From positions 1 through 18,689 of the forward strand of contig URDT01000024.1 in NCBI GenBank assembly GCA_900546745.1: a stretch of DNA of 18,689 nt. Reading direction: 5' to 3'. This DNA comes from an uncultured Mycoplasmatota bacterium (GTDB taxonomy: Bacteria > Bacillota_I > Bacilli_A > RF39 > UBA660). Positions 6,361 through 13,917 of this stretch are shown one piece after another. The notes beneath the pieces were generated by a model. The model was not told the origin of the DNA. It ran no database searches and worked only from the letters and a program-made list of their open reading frames with translations. Positions within the stretch are counted from its first letter, which is position 1. Every line of letters starts with the position of its first letter. The translations under genes and the position numbers were made by a program.

Positions 6361-7847
6361 GAGAATATACAGATCAAGAGTTAGCTCGTAGAGAAAAAGC
6401 AAGCAAAATAAGAGAAATGGGAATGGACCCATTTGGACATCGTTTTGAAAGAACAGATTTTTCTAGCGATGTAAAAGATAAAGTAATAGGATTAAGTCAT
6501 GATGAAGTATTAGAAAAAAATATTCATGTAGTAGTGGCTGGAAGAATAATGTTTATTCGTAAAATGGGAAAGGCTAGTTTCTTTACAATTAAAGATAAAA
6601 AAGGACCAATTCAAGTTTATATATCAATTAATGATGTAGGAGAAGAAACTTATACTTTATTTAAAACTGCTGATATTGGAGACATTGTTGGAGTAGAGGG
6701 TAATGTAATGCTTACTCAAACAGGAGAAGTTACAATTAAATGTTTTAAATATACTCACTTAGTAAAATCGTTAAGACCACTTCCAGAAAAATTCCATGGA
6801 CTTCAAGATGTAGAAGAACGCTATAGAAGACGTTATGTAGATTTGATGATCAATGATGAATCAAGACGTGTCGCTTTCTTGAGACCTAAAATCATTAGAT
6901 GTATTCAAAATTATATGGATAATCAAGGATTTACAGAAGTTGAAACACCAGTTTTATCAACATTACTTACAGGTGCTTCAGCAAGACCTTTTGTAACTCA
7001 TCATAATACACAAGATTTAGATATGTACTTAAGAATTGCTTTAGAATTACCATTAAAAAGATTATTAGTTGGTGGTATGGAAGCTGTTTATGAGATTGGA
7101 AGAACTTTCCGAAATGAAGGAATGGATCCAAGACATAATCCAGAGTTTACTTTGATGGAAGCTTATTTAGCTTATTCTGATTTAGCTGGTATGATGGATT
7201 TAACAGAAAAAATGTTTCAAAAAATAGCGAAAGATGTTATTGGTAAAACAGATTATCATTGGTATGGCCATGATATTAGTCTAGAAGGACCATGGAAGAG
7301 AATTAGTATGGTAGATGCCATTAAAGAACAAACAGGAATTGATTTTAAACAAGAAATGACTGTAGAAGAAGCCTTGAATTTAGCACAAGAACATCATATT
7401 GAAGTTCAAGAGCATGAACATAGTGTAGGTCATATTATAAATTTATTCTTTGAAAAATATGTAGAGGAAACATTAATTCAACCTACATTCCTTTATGGAC
7501 ATCCTGTGGAAATTTCTCCTTTGACAAAGAAAAATCCTGAAGATCCTAGATTTGTTGATCGTTTTGAACTATTTATTGGTGGAAAAGAATTCGCAAATGC
7601 TTATACAGAATTAAATGATCCGGATGATCAACTAGAAAGATTTGAAGCTCAACTTGCTGAAAAAGATTTAGGAAATGATGAGGCTAATGATATTGACTAT
7701 GACTTTATTGAAGCATTAGAATATGGAATGCCTCCTGCTGGTGGTATAGGATATGGAATTGATCGTTTAGTTATGTTATTTACAGAACAAGATTCTATTC
7801 GTGATGTTATTTTATTCCCTACAATGAAACCAGTGGATAAAAATTAA
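6357..7847 (+). CDS. lysS: Lysyl-tRNA synthetase, class II
   Basis: This enzyme charges tRNA-Lys with lysine using ATP. The 496-residue length is typical of bacterial class II LysRS. An OB-fold anticodon-binding domain occupies about residues 1-150 (MGMDPFGHRFERT start, IRKMGKASFFTIKD). The catalytic core shows motif 1 around FLRPKIIRCIQNYMDNQGF, motif 2 FRNEGMDPRHNPEFTLMEAY (about 251-270), the ELFIGGKEFANAYTELNDP block and motif 3 GIGYGIDRLVMLF (about 463-475). The start follows GAGGTG with good spacing and overlaps the RDD stop codon. The stop TAA shares its last base with the next gene's ATG. Nothing suggests a T-box leader, as the gene is internal to an operon. Confidence 0.97.
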   Translation: MREYTDQELARREKASKIREMGMDPFGHRFERTDFSSDVKDKVIGLSHDEVLEKNIHVVVAGRIMFIRKMGKASFFTIKDKKGPIQVYISINDVGEETYTLFKTADIGDIVGVEGNVMLTQTGEVTIKCFKYTHLVKSLRPLPEKFHGLQDVEERYRRRYVDLMINDESRRVAFLRPKIIRCIQNYMDNQGFTEVETPVLSTLLTGASARPFVTHHNTQDLDMYLRIALELPLKRLLVGGMEAVYEIGRTFRNEGMDPRHNPEFTLMEAYLAYSDLAGMMDLTEKMFQKIAKDVIGKTDYHWYGHDISLEGPWKRISMVDAIKEQTGIDFKQEMTVEEALNLAQEHHIEVQEHEHSVGHIINLFFEKYVEETLIQPTFLYGHPVEISPLTKKNPEDPRFVDRFELFIGGKEFANAYTELNDPDDQLERFEAQLAEKDLGNDEANDIDYDFIEALEYGMPPAGGIGYGIDRLVMLFTEQDSIRDVILFPTMKPVDKN

Positions 7848-8383
7848 TGAAATTATACATTGTTAGACATGGAGAAACAGATTGGAATAAAGATCGTTTA
7901 CTTCAGGGTGATGTAGATATTCCATTAAATGGAACAGGGAGAAAACAAGCTTTAGAAGTAAGAGAACTATTGAAAAATAAAACAATTGATTTATGTGTTT
8001 CAAGTCCCTTATCAAGAACTTATGAAACAGCTGAAATAATTGTTGATAATAAATGTAAAATTATAACAGATACTCGTTTAATCGAAAGAGGATTTGGTCA
8101 ATTAGAAGGAAAAGACATCTCTTGCTATGACAGTCATTCTTATTGGAATTATCAATTGAATATGAGTAATCAAGGAGTAGAAAGCATCCAAACATTGTTT
8201 AAACGAGTGTCAGAGTTTTATCAAGATTTAAAAAATCAATACTCTAATCAGACTGTTTTAATTGTCGCACATGGCGCTGTTGTAAGAGTACTTCATTTTA
8301 TAATTAATGGTTATAATGAAAATACTAATTTTTTATCATTTAAGATTCCCAATTGTAAATTATTTGAATATGAGGTGAAATAA
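7847..8383 (+). CDS. Histidine phosphatase superfamily protein (phosphoglycerate mutase-like)
   Basis: The N-terminal RHG signature is intact (LYIVRHGETDWN; R7, H8, G9, E10, H8 being the phospho-acceptor). SSPLSRTYETAEII carries the conserved second Arg, ERGFGQLEGKD carries the acidic loop Glu, and VAHGAVVRVL carries the second His (H142). At 178 residues it has the short form typical of the CobC/GpmB-like phosphatases rather than dPGM mutases; with a cofactor-independent mutase (GpmI) already in the window, a phosphatase role is likelier. The substrate cannot be inferred. It overlaps lysS and the following 67-aa ORF by one base each (TAATG junctions), implying coupled translation. Confidence 0.9.
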   Translation: MKLYIVRHGETDWNKDRLLQGDVDIPLNGTGRKQALEVRELLKNKTIDLCVSSPLSRTYETAEIIVDNKCKIITDTRLIERGFGQLEGKDISCYDSHSYWNYQLNMSNQGVESIQTLFKRVSEFYQDLKNQYSNQTVLIVAHGAVVRVLHFIINGYNENTNFLSFKIPNCKLFEYEVK

Positions 8384-8586
8384 TGATAGAAGAATTATTA
8401 AAATTAAGATGTCAGTTTATTCAATTGAAGATGGCTGAGATTAGTTCTAAAGTATCAATTGATTTAGGATCACCATTAGAACGTTCTGATTATCAATTAG
8501 TAAATTGTGCAGAAAGTAGACTAAATAAACAGTCTTTAGAACAATCAAATTATCAGTTAATCAAAAGGAAAGAAGGAAGAAAATGA
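8383..8586 (+). CDS. Uncharacterised 67-aa protein with an internal repeat, coupled to ackA
   Basis: I do not recognise this protein. It is hydrophilic and probably helical at the N-terminus (IEELLKLRCQFIQLKMAEI). The second half holds two related 15-residue units, LERSDYQLVNCAESR and LEQSNYQLIKRKEGR. Their DNA differs at several synonymous positions while the L-E-x-S-x-Y-Q-L pattern is kept, which favours real coding. Its position also argues for a gene: it starts on a TAATG overlap with the phosphatase behind AGGTGA, and it ends on an ATGA overlap with ackA, whose ribosome binding site (GGAAAGAAGGAAG) lies inside this ORF. It may be a small regulatory or binding protein, or mainly a translational coupler for ackA. 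No function is proposed. Confidence 0.6.
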   Translation: MIEELLKLRCQFIQLKMAEISSKVSIDLGSPLERSDYQLVNCAESRLNKQSLEQSNYQLIKRKEGRK

Positions 8587-9770
8587 AAATATTATCTGTA
8601 AATGCTGGAAGTTCATCTTTGAAATTTCAAATGTATGAAATGCCTGAAGAAAAAGTATTAATTTCTGGTGTTTTTGAAAGAATTGGTTTAGAAAATAGTT
8701 TTTATACAATTAAATTAAATGGTGAAAAAATTAAAAACGAAGAACCACTACCAAATCATAGTGTGGCTGTGGAATATTTAATTCAAGAACTATTAAAAAA
8801 TAATGTAATTGAGTCTTTAGATGAAATTAAAGGAGTAGGACATAGACTTGTTCATGGTGGAGATAAATATGCTTCTTCTGTTATTATTGATGATGATGTT
8901 ATGAAAACTGTAGAAGAGTTATCCGATTTAGCGCCACTTCATAATCCAGCAAATTTAATGGGCGTAAGAGCATTTATGAAAGAAATTCCTGGAGCTATTC
9001 AAGTAGGATGTTTTGATACAGCTTTTCATCAAACTATGAAAGAGGATAGATATTTATATGCAATTCCTTATGAATGGTATAAAGATTATGGAATTCGTAA
9101 ATATGGTTTCCATGGTATGAGTCATAGATATGTATCAGAAAGAGTAAATGAACTTATGGATAAACAATATTCTAATGTAATTGTTTGTCATTTAGGAAAT
9201 GGTGGTTCTATTTCCGCTGTTCGTGATGGAAGATGCGTTGATACAACAATGGGATTTACTCCAAATGCTGGTATTGTAATGGGATCTCGTTCTGGTGATA
9301 TCGATTATAGTATGATTCCTTATTTAATGAAGAAAACTAATATGAGTATTGAAGAAATTGATAATGCTTTAAATAAAAAGAGTGGAATGCTTGGGATTAG
9401 TGGAGTATCTAGTGATTTTAGAGACATTGATGCTGCTATTGCTCAAAAAGATAAAAGAAGTATTATGGCCCATTATTTATATGTAAATTCTATTGTTAGT
9501 TATATTGCTAGATTTTATGTAGAATTAGGTGGAGTGGATGCTATCTGTTTCACTGCTGGAGTAGGAGAAAATGCTCCTCATGTTAGACGTATGGTAATGG
9601 ATCGTTTATCTTGCTTAGGAGTAAAAATAGATAGGGAAGCAAATGAAGAAATAAGATTTGGAAAAGAGGGTATTATATCAGCTCCAGATTCTAGTGTTCC
9701 TTGTTATGTTATTCCAACTGATGAAGAAGTTATGATTGCCCGTGATACATATCAATTTATAGAAGCGTAA
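8583..9770 (+). CDS. ackA: Acetate kinase
   Basis: This enzyme converts acetyl phosphate and ADP to acetate and ATP, the usual substrate-level phosphorylation step of fermentative Firmicutes. The ASKHA-fold signatures are all present: NAGSSSLKFQMYE (N7) at the start, GHRLVHGGDKY with R88, FDTAFHQTM with the catalytic Asp145, YGFHGMSHRYVSERV, HLGNGGSISAV (phosphate loop), DTTMGFTP, GSRSGDIDYSMIPYL and FTAGVGENAPHVRR near the C-terminus. The 395-residue length is normal. The segment after MGFTP reads NAGIVMGSRSG, a mild variant of the usual LEGLxMGTRSG. No pta (phosphotransacetylase) gene is in the window. The start overlaps the preceding stop (ATGA). Confidence 0.97.
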   Translation: MKILSVNAGSSSLKFQMYEMPEEKVLISGVFERIGLENSFYTIKLNGEKIKNEEPLPNHSVAVEYLIQELLKNNVIESLDEIKGVGHRLVHGGDKYASSVIIDDDVMKTVEELSDLAPLHNPANLMGVRAFMKEIPGAIQVGCFDTAFHQTMKEDRYLYAIPYEWYKDYGIRKYGFHGMSHRYVSERVNELMDKQYSNVIVCHLGNGGSISAVRDGRCVDTTMGFTPNAGIVMGSRSGDIDYSMIPYLMKKTNMSIEEIDNALNKKSGMLGISGVSSDFRDIDAAIAQKDKRSIMAHYLYVNSIVSYIARFYVELGGVDAICFTAGVGENAPHVRRMVMDRLSCLGVKIDREANEEIRFGKEGIISAPDSSVPCYVIPTDEEVMIARDTYQFIEA

Positions 9771-9787
9771 TAGGAAGTGTGATAATA

Positions 9788-10750
9788 GTGGGGAACATTA
9801 TAAAAAAAATTTATAGTGAAATTAAAAAGTACGATAAAATAGTGATTGCTCGACATGTTGGAGCTGATCCGGATGCATTGGGAAGTTCTATTGGATTAAA
9901 AGAAATTATTATGGCTACATTTCCTAGAAAAAAAGTGTATGTAGTTGGATTTCCAGCTAGTAAATTTAGATATATGGGAGAATTAGATAAATTTACGGAT
10001 GAGATGTATAATAATTCACTATTGATTGTTACGGATACACCTGATAAGGGAAGAGTTGATGGGGTAGATCCTTCTAAGTTTGAAAGAAGTATTAAGATTG
10101 ATCATCATCCTTTTATTGAACAATTTTGTGATATTGAATGGATTGATGATAAAGCTAGTAGTGCTTCACAAATGATTATGGAATTGACATTTTCAACAAA
10201 ATTAAAGATGACTTTATCAGCTGCTGAGAAATTATATATTGGGTTGGTTGCTGATACAAATCGTTTTCTATTTTATTATACAACGCCTAAAACTTTTCGT
10301 TTAGTTTCAGAATTAATTGAAAAAACAAATTTAGATTTTTCAAAATTATATGATTTACTTTATATGAGATCTTTTAAAGATGTTAAATTTGGCGGATATA
10401 TAGCAGATAATTTAAAAATAACAAAAAATGGATTTGCTTATTTAGAGATTGATCAAGATATATTAGAAAAATATAATGTAGATGCTGCAACAGCTGGAAA
10501 TATGGTTAATGATTTTAATTATATTGATGGTGTTTATGCTTGGGGAATCTTTTCTTTTGATAAGCAAAATAATAATATTAGAGGATCTATTCGTTCTAGA
10601 GGTCCTATTATTAATCAGACTGCTAGTAAATACAATGGTGGAGGACATATCTATGCCTGTGGTGTTCGTTTAAAAGATTTTGATGAAGTAAAAAGATTAG
10701 TGGAAGATTTAGATAAAGACTGTTTAAATTATAAAGAAAATCAAAGTTAA
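9788..10750 (+). CDS. nrnA: DHH/DHHA1 phosphoesterase, NrnA-like (nanoRNase / pAp phosphatase)
   Basis: This family degrades very short RNA oligonucleotides and can dephosphorylate 3'-phosphoadenosine 5'-phosphate; a pGpG or cyclic-dinucleotide activity is possible in relatives. The DHH domain shows RHVGADPDALGSS, VTDTPDKGRVDG, IDHHP (the DHH motif), DDKASSASQMIMEL and GLVADTNRFLF. The C-terminal DHHA1 domain shows IRGSIRSRG and GGGHIYACGVRLK. The product is about 320 residues, the usual single DHH-DHHA1 size without extra domains. I favour GTG 9788 over GTG 9779 because AGGAAG at 9772-9777 is ten bases from the former and only one from the latter. It is the last gene of the operon, 17 bases after ackA, and a terminator overlaps its stop. 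Confidence 0.9.
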   Translation: MGNIIKKIYSEIKKYDKIVIARHVGADPDALGSSIGLKEIIMATFPRKKVYVVGFPASKFRYMGELDKFTDEMYNNSLLIVTDTPDKGRVDGVDPSKFERSIKIDHHPFIEQFCDIEWIDDKASSASQMIMELTFSTKLKMTLSAAEKLYIGLVADTNRFLFYYTTPKTFRLVSELIEKTNLDFSKLYDLLYMRSFKDVKFGGYIADNLKITKNGFAYLEIDQDILEKYNVDAATAGNMVNDFNYIDGVYAWGIFSFDKQNNNIRGSIRSRGPIINQTASKYNGGGHIYACGVRLKDFDEVKRLVEDLDKDCLNYKENQS

Positions 10751-10764
10751 TTTGATTTTTTTTT
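10738..10764 (+). terminator. Rho-independent terminator of the seven-gene operon
   Basis: The stem AAATCAAA (10738-10745) pairs with TTTGATTT (10751-10758) around a GTTAA loop that includes the nrnA stop codon, and a T run extends to 10764. Confidence 0.8.
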
Positions 10765-10789
10765 GAATATTATATGTTCTCTTTTGATG

Positions 10790-10820
10790 TACTTTCATAT
10801 CATGTTAATATGAGAAAGTA
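10790..10820. repeat. Imperfect inverted repeat upstream of the LRR gene
   Basis: TACTTTCATAT (10790-10800) is followed, after a 7-base gap, by ATATGAGAAAGTA (10808-10820). The second arm is the reverse complement of the first except for a two-base bulge. It lies between the nrnA terminator and the putative -10 of the next gene and lacks a T tract, so an operator or RNA hairpin is more likely than a terminator. Confidence 0.45.
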
Positions 10821-10862
10821 GCTATTTTATCAAAATTAGTAGTAAAAATATTATAAATAGTT

Positions 10863-10868
10863 TATAAT
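10863..10868 (+). promoter_or_regulatory. Putative -10 element of the LRR gene
   Basis: TATAAT lies about 25 bases before the GTG start, and GGGGA at 10881-10885 is a plausible ribosome binding site. No good -35 hexamer is seen 16-18 bases upstream (TAGTAA at 10840-10845), so the promoter may be weak or activator-dependent. Confidence 0.45.
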
Positions 10869-10892
10869 ATATAACCAACAGGGGATGATATA

Positions 10893-12584
10893 GTGAGTGA
10901 CGACTTAAATAAAATTAAAAAGAAATATGGAGAAAAGTTTGCTCATTTATGTAGGGAATTATTTCCAACTATATTAGAAACAAATGGACTGTTGTATAGA
11001 TTAATAGAAAGTAAGTTTTATCCCAATAAATTTCTATATGATGATATTATTAATAATAAATTAGTGTCGTTATTCCAAAATTTTATAAATAATTTGGTAG
11101 AAAAAGAAGATGATATAGAAATCAATGTTAATAAAACACCCTATGAATTATTAGATGAAGCGGGTTATATTTTATATGAGTGTAAAAATGAAGACGATAT
11201 TCAGAAATTCAAAAAATATTATAAAAAAGGAGAAGAGCTTTGTACTTTTAAAGGTAATAGATTAGAAACAAATTACGTATTTTTTGCTGTTAAGAAAAAT
11301 GTGGATGATATTAAAAGAGAAGATTTTACTAATCCAGAAAGACAAAATGAATATGGGACATCAGTAATAAGTATTCAATTTACTAGGGAAAAATCTAATT
11401 ATGTATCGATTAAAAATAGATATAATCATACTGTAGCTAATCCAGATTCAACATTTGGCAATAATTTAGATAATATAATAACAGGATTAACTAAAAGCTT
11501 TGAAGATACCTATGAATTTAATATTTACCATAAGAGAAAAGAAAAATTTGAAATACCTAACTATGTATTAGCAAATGATGGGAGGTATTATAAATATAAT
11601 TATGAAATAAATAACATTTATTATTGTACGGATAATATTATTATTGATAACTTTCAAGTAAAAAAATATGAAAAAGATAGATACATAATATTTGATTATT
11701 TTATCTTAGATATGAAAGAAAAAAGAATGAATTTGTACAATGAACAAATAAAAGAATCTTTTCCTTCTTATAATATAAATATAAATAATATTGAGATAAG
11801 AAAAGAAAAAGATAAAAAATATATATTATTAGAAAAAGAAAATCATCAAATAGTAATAGTATTAGATAATGAAAATAGGATGATATCTTATTATAATGAT
11901 TTAATTTTCCATATAGATGACAATTTTTTACAAAATAATAAATATTTAAAGAGTATATATATGGATAATGTAACTTCAATAAATCATTATTTTATGGAAA
12001 GAAATATTGATTTAAAGTATATACACATACCTTTATTAGAAAAAGCAGGAGATTATTTTTTATATAGTAATAGAGGCTTGGAAGAATTTTCTTTTCCAAA
12101 TTTAGAATGTGTTGGAAAAAAATTTATTTATTCAAATGTGAAAATAAATAAAGTTAATTTAGCAAGTCTAAAGATAATTGGAGATGATTTTATGCGCCAA
12201 AATAGAAATATTAGTTATTTAGAATTACCTTTTGTTATTCAAATTGGAGATGGATTTATAAGTAGAAATCAAATAATTAGTTCTTTTTATGCTCCATGTT
12301 TAGAAGAAGTAGGTAATGATTTTTTGACATATAATGATCATTTAAGAAATTTAGAATTACCATGTTTAAAACGTTTTGAATATTCCTTTTTACAATATAA
12401 TAAACATTTAGAAAAATTAAAATTACCAAATTTAGAAAAAATAGAAAAATATTATTTGGCTGAAAATATGGTATTAAATATGTTAGAAATACCAGAAATT
12501 ATATCAAATAAATTTATATATAACAGTTCATTTAAGAATAATTTTAGACATTCTGAAAAAAAATTAGTGTTGACTAAATCTTAA
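10893..12584 (+). CDS. Uncharacterised 563-aa protein with C-terminal 22-residue leucine-rich repeats
   Basis: No catalytic family is recognised. Residues 1-75 look helical (KKKYGEKFAHLCRELFPTIL). Residues about 90-210 form a motif-rich region that looks like a folded domain: PYELLDEAGYILYECKNEDD, KKGEELCTFKGNRL, NYVFFAVKKN, YGTSVISIQF, IKNRYNHTVANPDSTFG. A third, beta-rich region (about 225-340) follows. Residues 341-516 are eight ungapped 22-residue repeats, for example IGDDFMRQNRNISYLELPFV and VGNDFLTYNDHLRNLELPCL, with a ninth partial copy to about 536. The consensus, (I/V)GxxFLxxNxxLxxLxLPxLxx, is a variant of the BspA/LRR_5-type repeat. There is no signal peptide or transmembrane segment, so the protein should be cytoplasmic, unusual for BspA-like LRR proteins. 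I vaguely recall similar proteins as multi-copy hypotheticals in gut Firmicutes but cannot verify that. It is monocistronic. Confidence 0.85.
   Translation: MSDDLNKIKKKYGEKFAHLCRELFPTILETNGLLYRLIESKFYPNKFLYDDIINNKLVSLFQNFINNLVEKEDDIEINVNKTPYELLDEAGYILYECKNEDDIQKFKKYYKKGEELCTFKGNRLETNYVFFAVKKNVDDIKREDFTNPERQNEYGTSVISIQFTREKSNYVSIKNRYNHTVANPDSTFGNNLDNIITGLTKSFEDTYEFNIYHKRKEKFEIPNYVLANDGRYYKYNYEINNIYYCTDNIIIDNFQVKKYEKDRYIIFDYFILDMKEKRMNLYNEQIKESFPSYNININNIEIRKEKDKKYILLEKENHQIVIVLDNENRMISYYNDLIFHIDDNFLQNNKYLKSIYMDNVTSINHYFMERNIDLKYIHIPLLEKAGDYFLYSNRGLEEFSFPNLECVGKKFIYSNVKINKVNLASLKIIGDDFMRQNRNISYLELPFVIQIGDGFISRNQIISSFYAPCLEEVGNDFLTYNDHLRNLELPCLKRFEYSFLQYNKHLEKLKLPNLEKIEKYYLAENMVLNMLEIPEIISNKFIYNSSFKNNFRHSEKKLVLTKS
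11913..12440 (+). repeat. Eight tandem 66-base leucine-rich-repeat units
   Basis: Residues 341-516 of the LRR protein are eight consecutive units of exactly 22 residues with no gaps. The units share protein-level consensus (Phe at position 5, Asn at 9, Leu/Ile at 12, 15 and 17, Pro at 18 in most) but their DNA has diverged. This is an old array, not a recent slippage product. Confidence 0.85.
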
Positions 12585-12610
12585 AAATTTAAAATATCGG
12601 TATTATGAAA

Positions 12611-12638
12611 AAAGAAGCCAATTTATTTTGGCTTCTTT
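12611..12638. terminator. Strong bidirectional terminator between the LRR gene and the endolysin gene
   Basis: A perfect 11-bp stem AAAGAAGCCAA (12611-12621) and TTGGCTTCTTT (12628-12638) has a six-base loop, with A-rich sequence on the left and T-rich sequence on the right. The TAA stop of the minus-strand endolysin lies in the loop. Confidence 0.88.
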
Positions 12639-13570
12639 ATGTATAAACATTCATCTTTATATAATTTTAAATAATAATAATCTTCTTTTTTACATTCGAA
12701 AATTAATTCATACAAATCTTCATTGGTAGAATTATCATCTTTGTTATCAATGGGTGGAGTGTTATCTTTCTGTTCATCTGACTTTTTAATTTCTAATACT
12801 TTTATCCAAGAATCATTTTTTTTAGAAGCTACATAGCCTAATACATTCCAATTTGTTAAAATTTTATACCAAGTATATTGTTCACTATCTACTTCATCTA
12901 GTACAGTATAGATTTCATTGTTATATACATCTCCTAAATCAATACTAGTTTCACTAGGACTTTCTCTAAGATTAATTTTATCTACTAAAATTTGTATTTG
13001 TTTTTTTGTTTCATCTCTAGAATTTGTTTGCTCTTCATAAAGGGTGATTTTTTCTCCTGTAGCAAATTCTCTGGGATTTAAATATGTTCCATTACAATCC
13101 GTTACTTCTAAATGAACGTGACTTCCATATGTAATATCTGATGTACTTTTAGTAGATGATACCAATCCAGTATTTCCTTGTTTTCCAAAGACTTGATTAG
13201 GTTTTATTACATCACCGACATTTACTAAAACACTATCTAGATGTGCGAATCGAAGAATTATTTTTTTATTTTCAAAATATCCCTCAATCCATACTTGATT
13301 TCCACCTAATTCTTCATAATGCATACGTACTGTTTTTCCAGTAATCGATACACAATTATAATAATTTCCATCTTTCCAATTGTTTTTATTATTTAAATAA
13401 CTATTATAATTAATACTGTCATCATGTGATTGAAAACGATTGATTATTTTTATAACACGACCACTTCCACAAATGGAAATATTAGATTGGTGTTCTCCAG
13501 CATAATCTTCGGCTGTTTTATGACTAGAGTATGAATTGGTAATAATTCTTGAACTACCTAAATAAATCAT
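12623..13570 (-). CDS. M23-family peptidoglycan endopeptidase with SH3 domain (endolysin-like)
   Basis: This is a lysostaphin-type zinc endopeptidase that should cut peptide bridges in peptidoglycan. The catalytic domain covers about residues 15-170: candidate zinc ligands H17 and D22 in SSHKTAEDYAG, then RFAHLDSVLVNVGDVIKPNQ with H110, QGNTGLV, and SHVHLEV with H151 and H153. A bacterial SH3-like wall-binding domain spans about 190-255 (LVDKINLRESPS to LGYVASKK). An acidic, Asp/Asn-rich linker and a short Tyr/Lys-rich tail (YYYLKLYKDECLYIKKP) follow. H17-x4-D22 is one residue longer than the usual HxxxD spacing, and residues 45-105 carry a larger insert than typical. There is no signal peptide, as in holin-dependent phage endolysins. 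It overlaps the upstream holin-like gene (ATGA) behind AGAGGGA. Alternatively it is a domesticated autolysin. Confidence 0.85.
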   Translation of the reverse strand: MIYLGSSRIITNSYSSHKTAEDYAGEHQSNISICGSGRVIKIINRFQSHDDSINYNSYLNNKNNWKDGNYYNCVSITGKTVRMHYEELGGNQVWIEGYFENKKIILRFAHLDSVLVNVGDVIKPNQVFGKQGNTGLVSSTKSTSDITYGSHVHLEVTDCNGTYLNPREFATGEKITLYEEQTNSRDETKKQIQILVDKINLRESPSETSIDLGDVYNNEIYTVLDEVDSEQYTWYKILTNWNVLGYVASKKNDSWIKVLEIKKSDEQKDNTPPIDNKDDNSTNEDLYELIFECKKEDYYYLKLYKDECLYIKKPK

Positions 13571-13917
13571 AAATCCCTCTTGATTTCATTTTCTTTTGAT
13601 ATTGTGATTGTTTTATTCAATGATGATGGTTTGTATGTAATAATATTTTGATTTTTTAATCCTTCGTAGATAGCAGAAGCTCCTATGAAACTAAATAATC
13701 CAACCCATAATGACTCTTTCCAATTCACTTGGTAAAATGTAATAGCAAAAGGAATTCCTATTGCGAAACTAGAAATTAAATTCAAAATCCAAATTTGCCA
13801 TGATTTTTTGATCAAAGAAAGAGTTTTTATTTTTTGAATAAATGCCATTAAAATAACACTAAAAGTAATACTGATAACTAATAAATCTAATAATAATGTG
13901 GGAAAGAACTCTTCCAT
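13567..13917 (-). CDS. Holin-like membrane protein (3 predicted TM segments)
   Basis: This 116-residue protein has three hydrophobic segments (about 8-27, 42-64 and 73-90: LLLDLLVISITFSVILMAFI, ILNLISSFAIGIPFAITFY, WVGLFSFIGASAIYEGL) and a polar, charged C-terminal tail of about 25 residues (SLNKTITISKENEIKRDL). Size, topology and its place directly upstream of an unsignalled endolysin fit a phage holin, which would form membrane lesions releasing the enzyme to the wall. The identification rests on context and topology, as I see no diagnostic motif. It begins immediately after the stop codon of the previous gene, with GGAAGTGA as ribosome binding site, and its TGA overlaps the endolysin ATG. 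It could instead be a small transporter or antiholin. Confidence 0.65.
   Translation of the reverse strand: MEEFFPTLLLDLLVISITFSVILMAFIQKIKTLSLIKKSWQIWILNLISSFAIGIPFAITFYQVNWKESLWVGLFSFIGASAIYEGLKNQNIITYKPSSLNKTITISKENEIKRDL

Noticed and set aside
10463..10673. Overlapping 61-aa minus and 63-aa plus frames
   Set aside because: Both lie inside the conserved DHHA1 region of nrnA and lack start signals.
11701..11979. Minus-strand 92-aa hydrophobic frame
   Set aside because: Antisense to the LRR protein; the Tyr/Leu/Phe richness comes from reading A-rich codons backwards.
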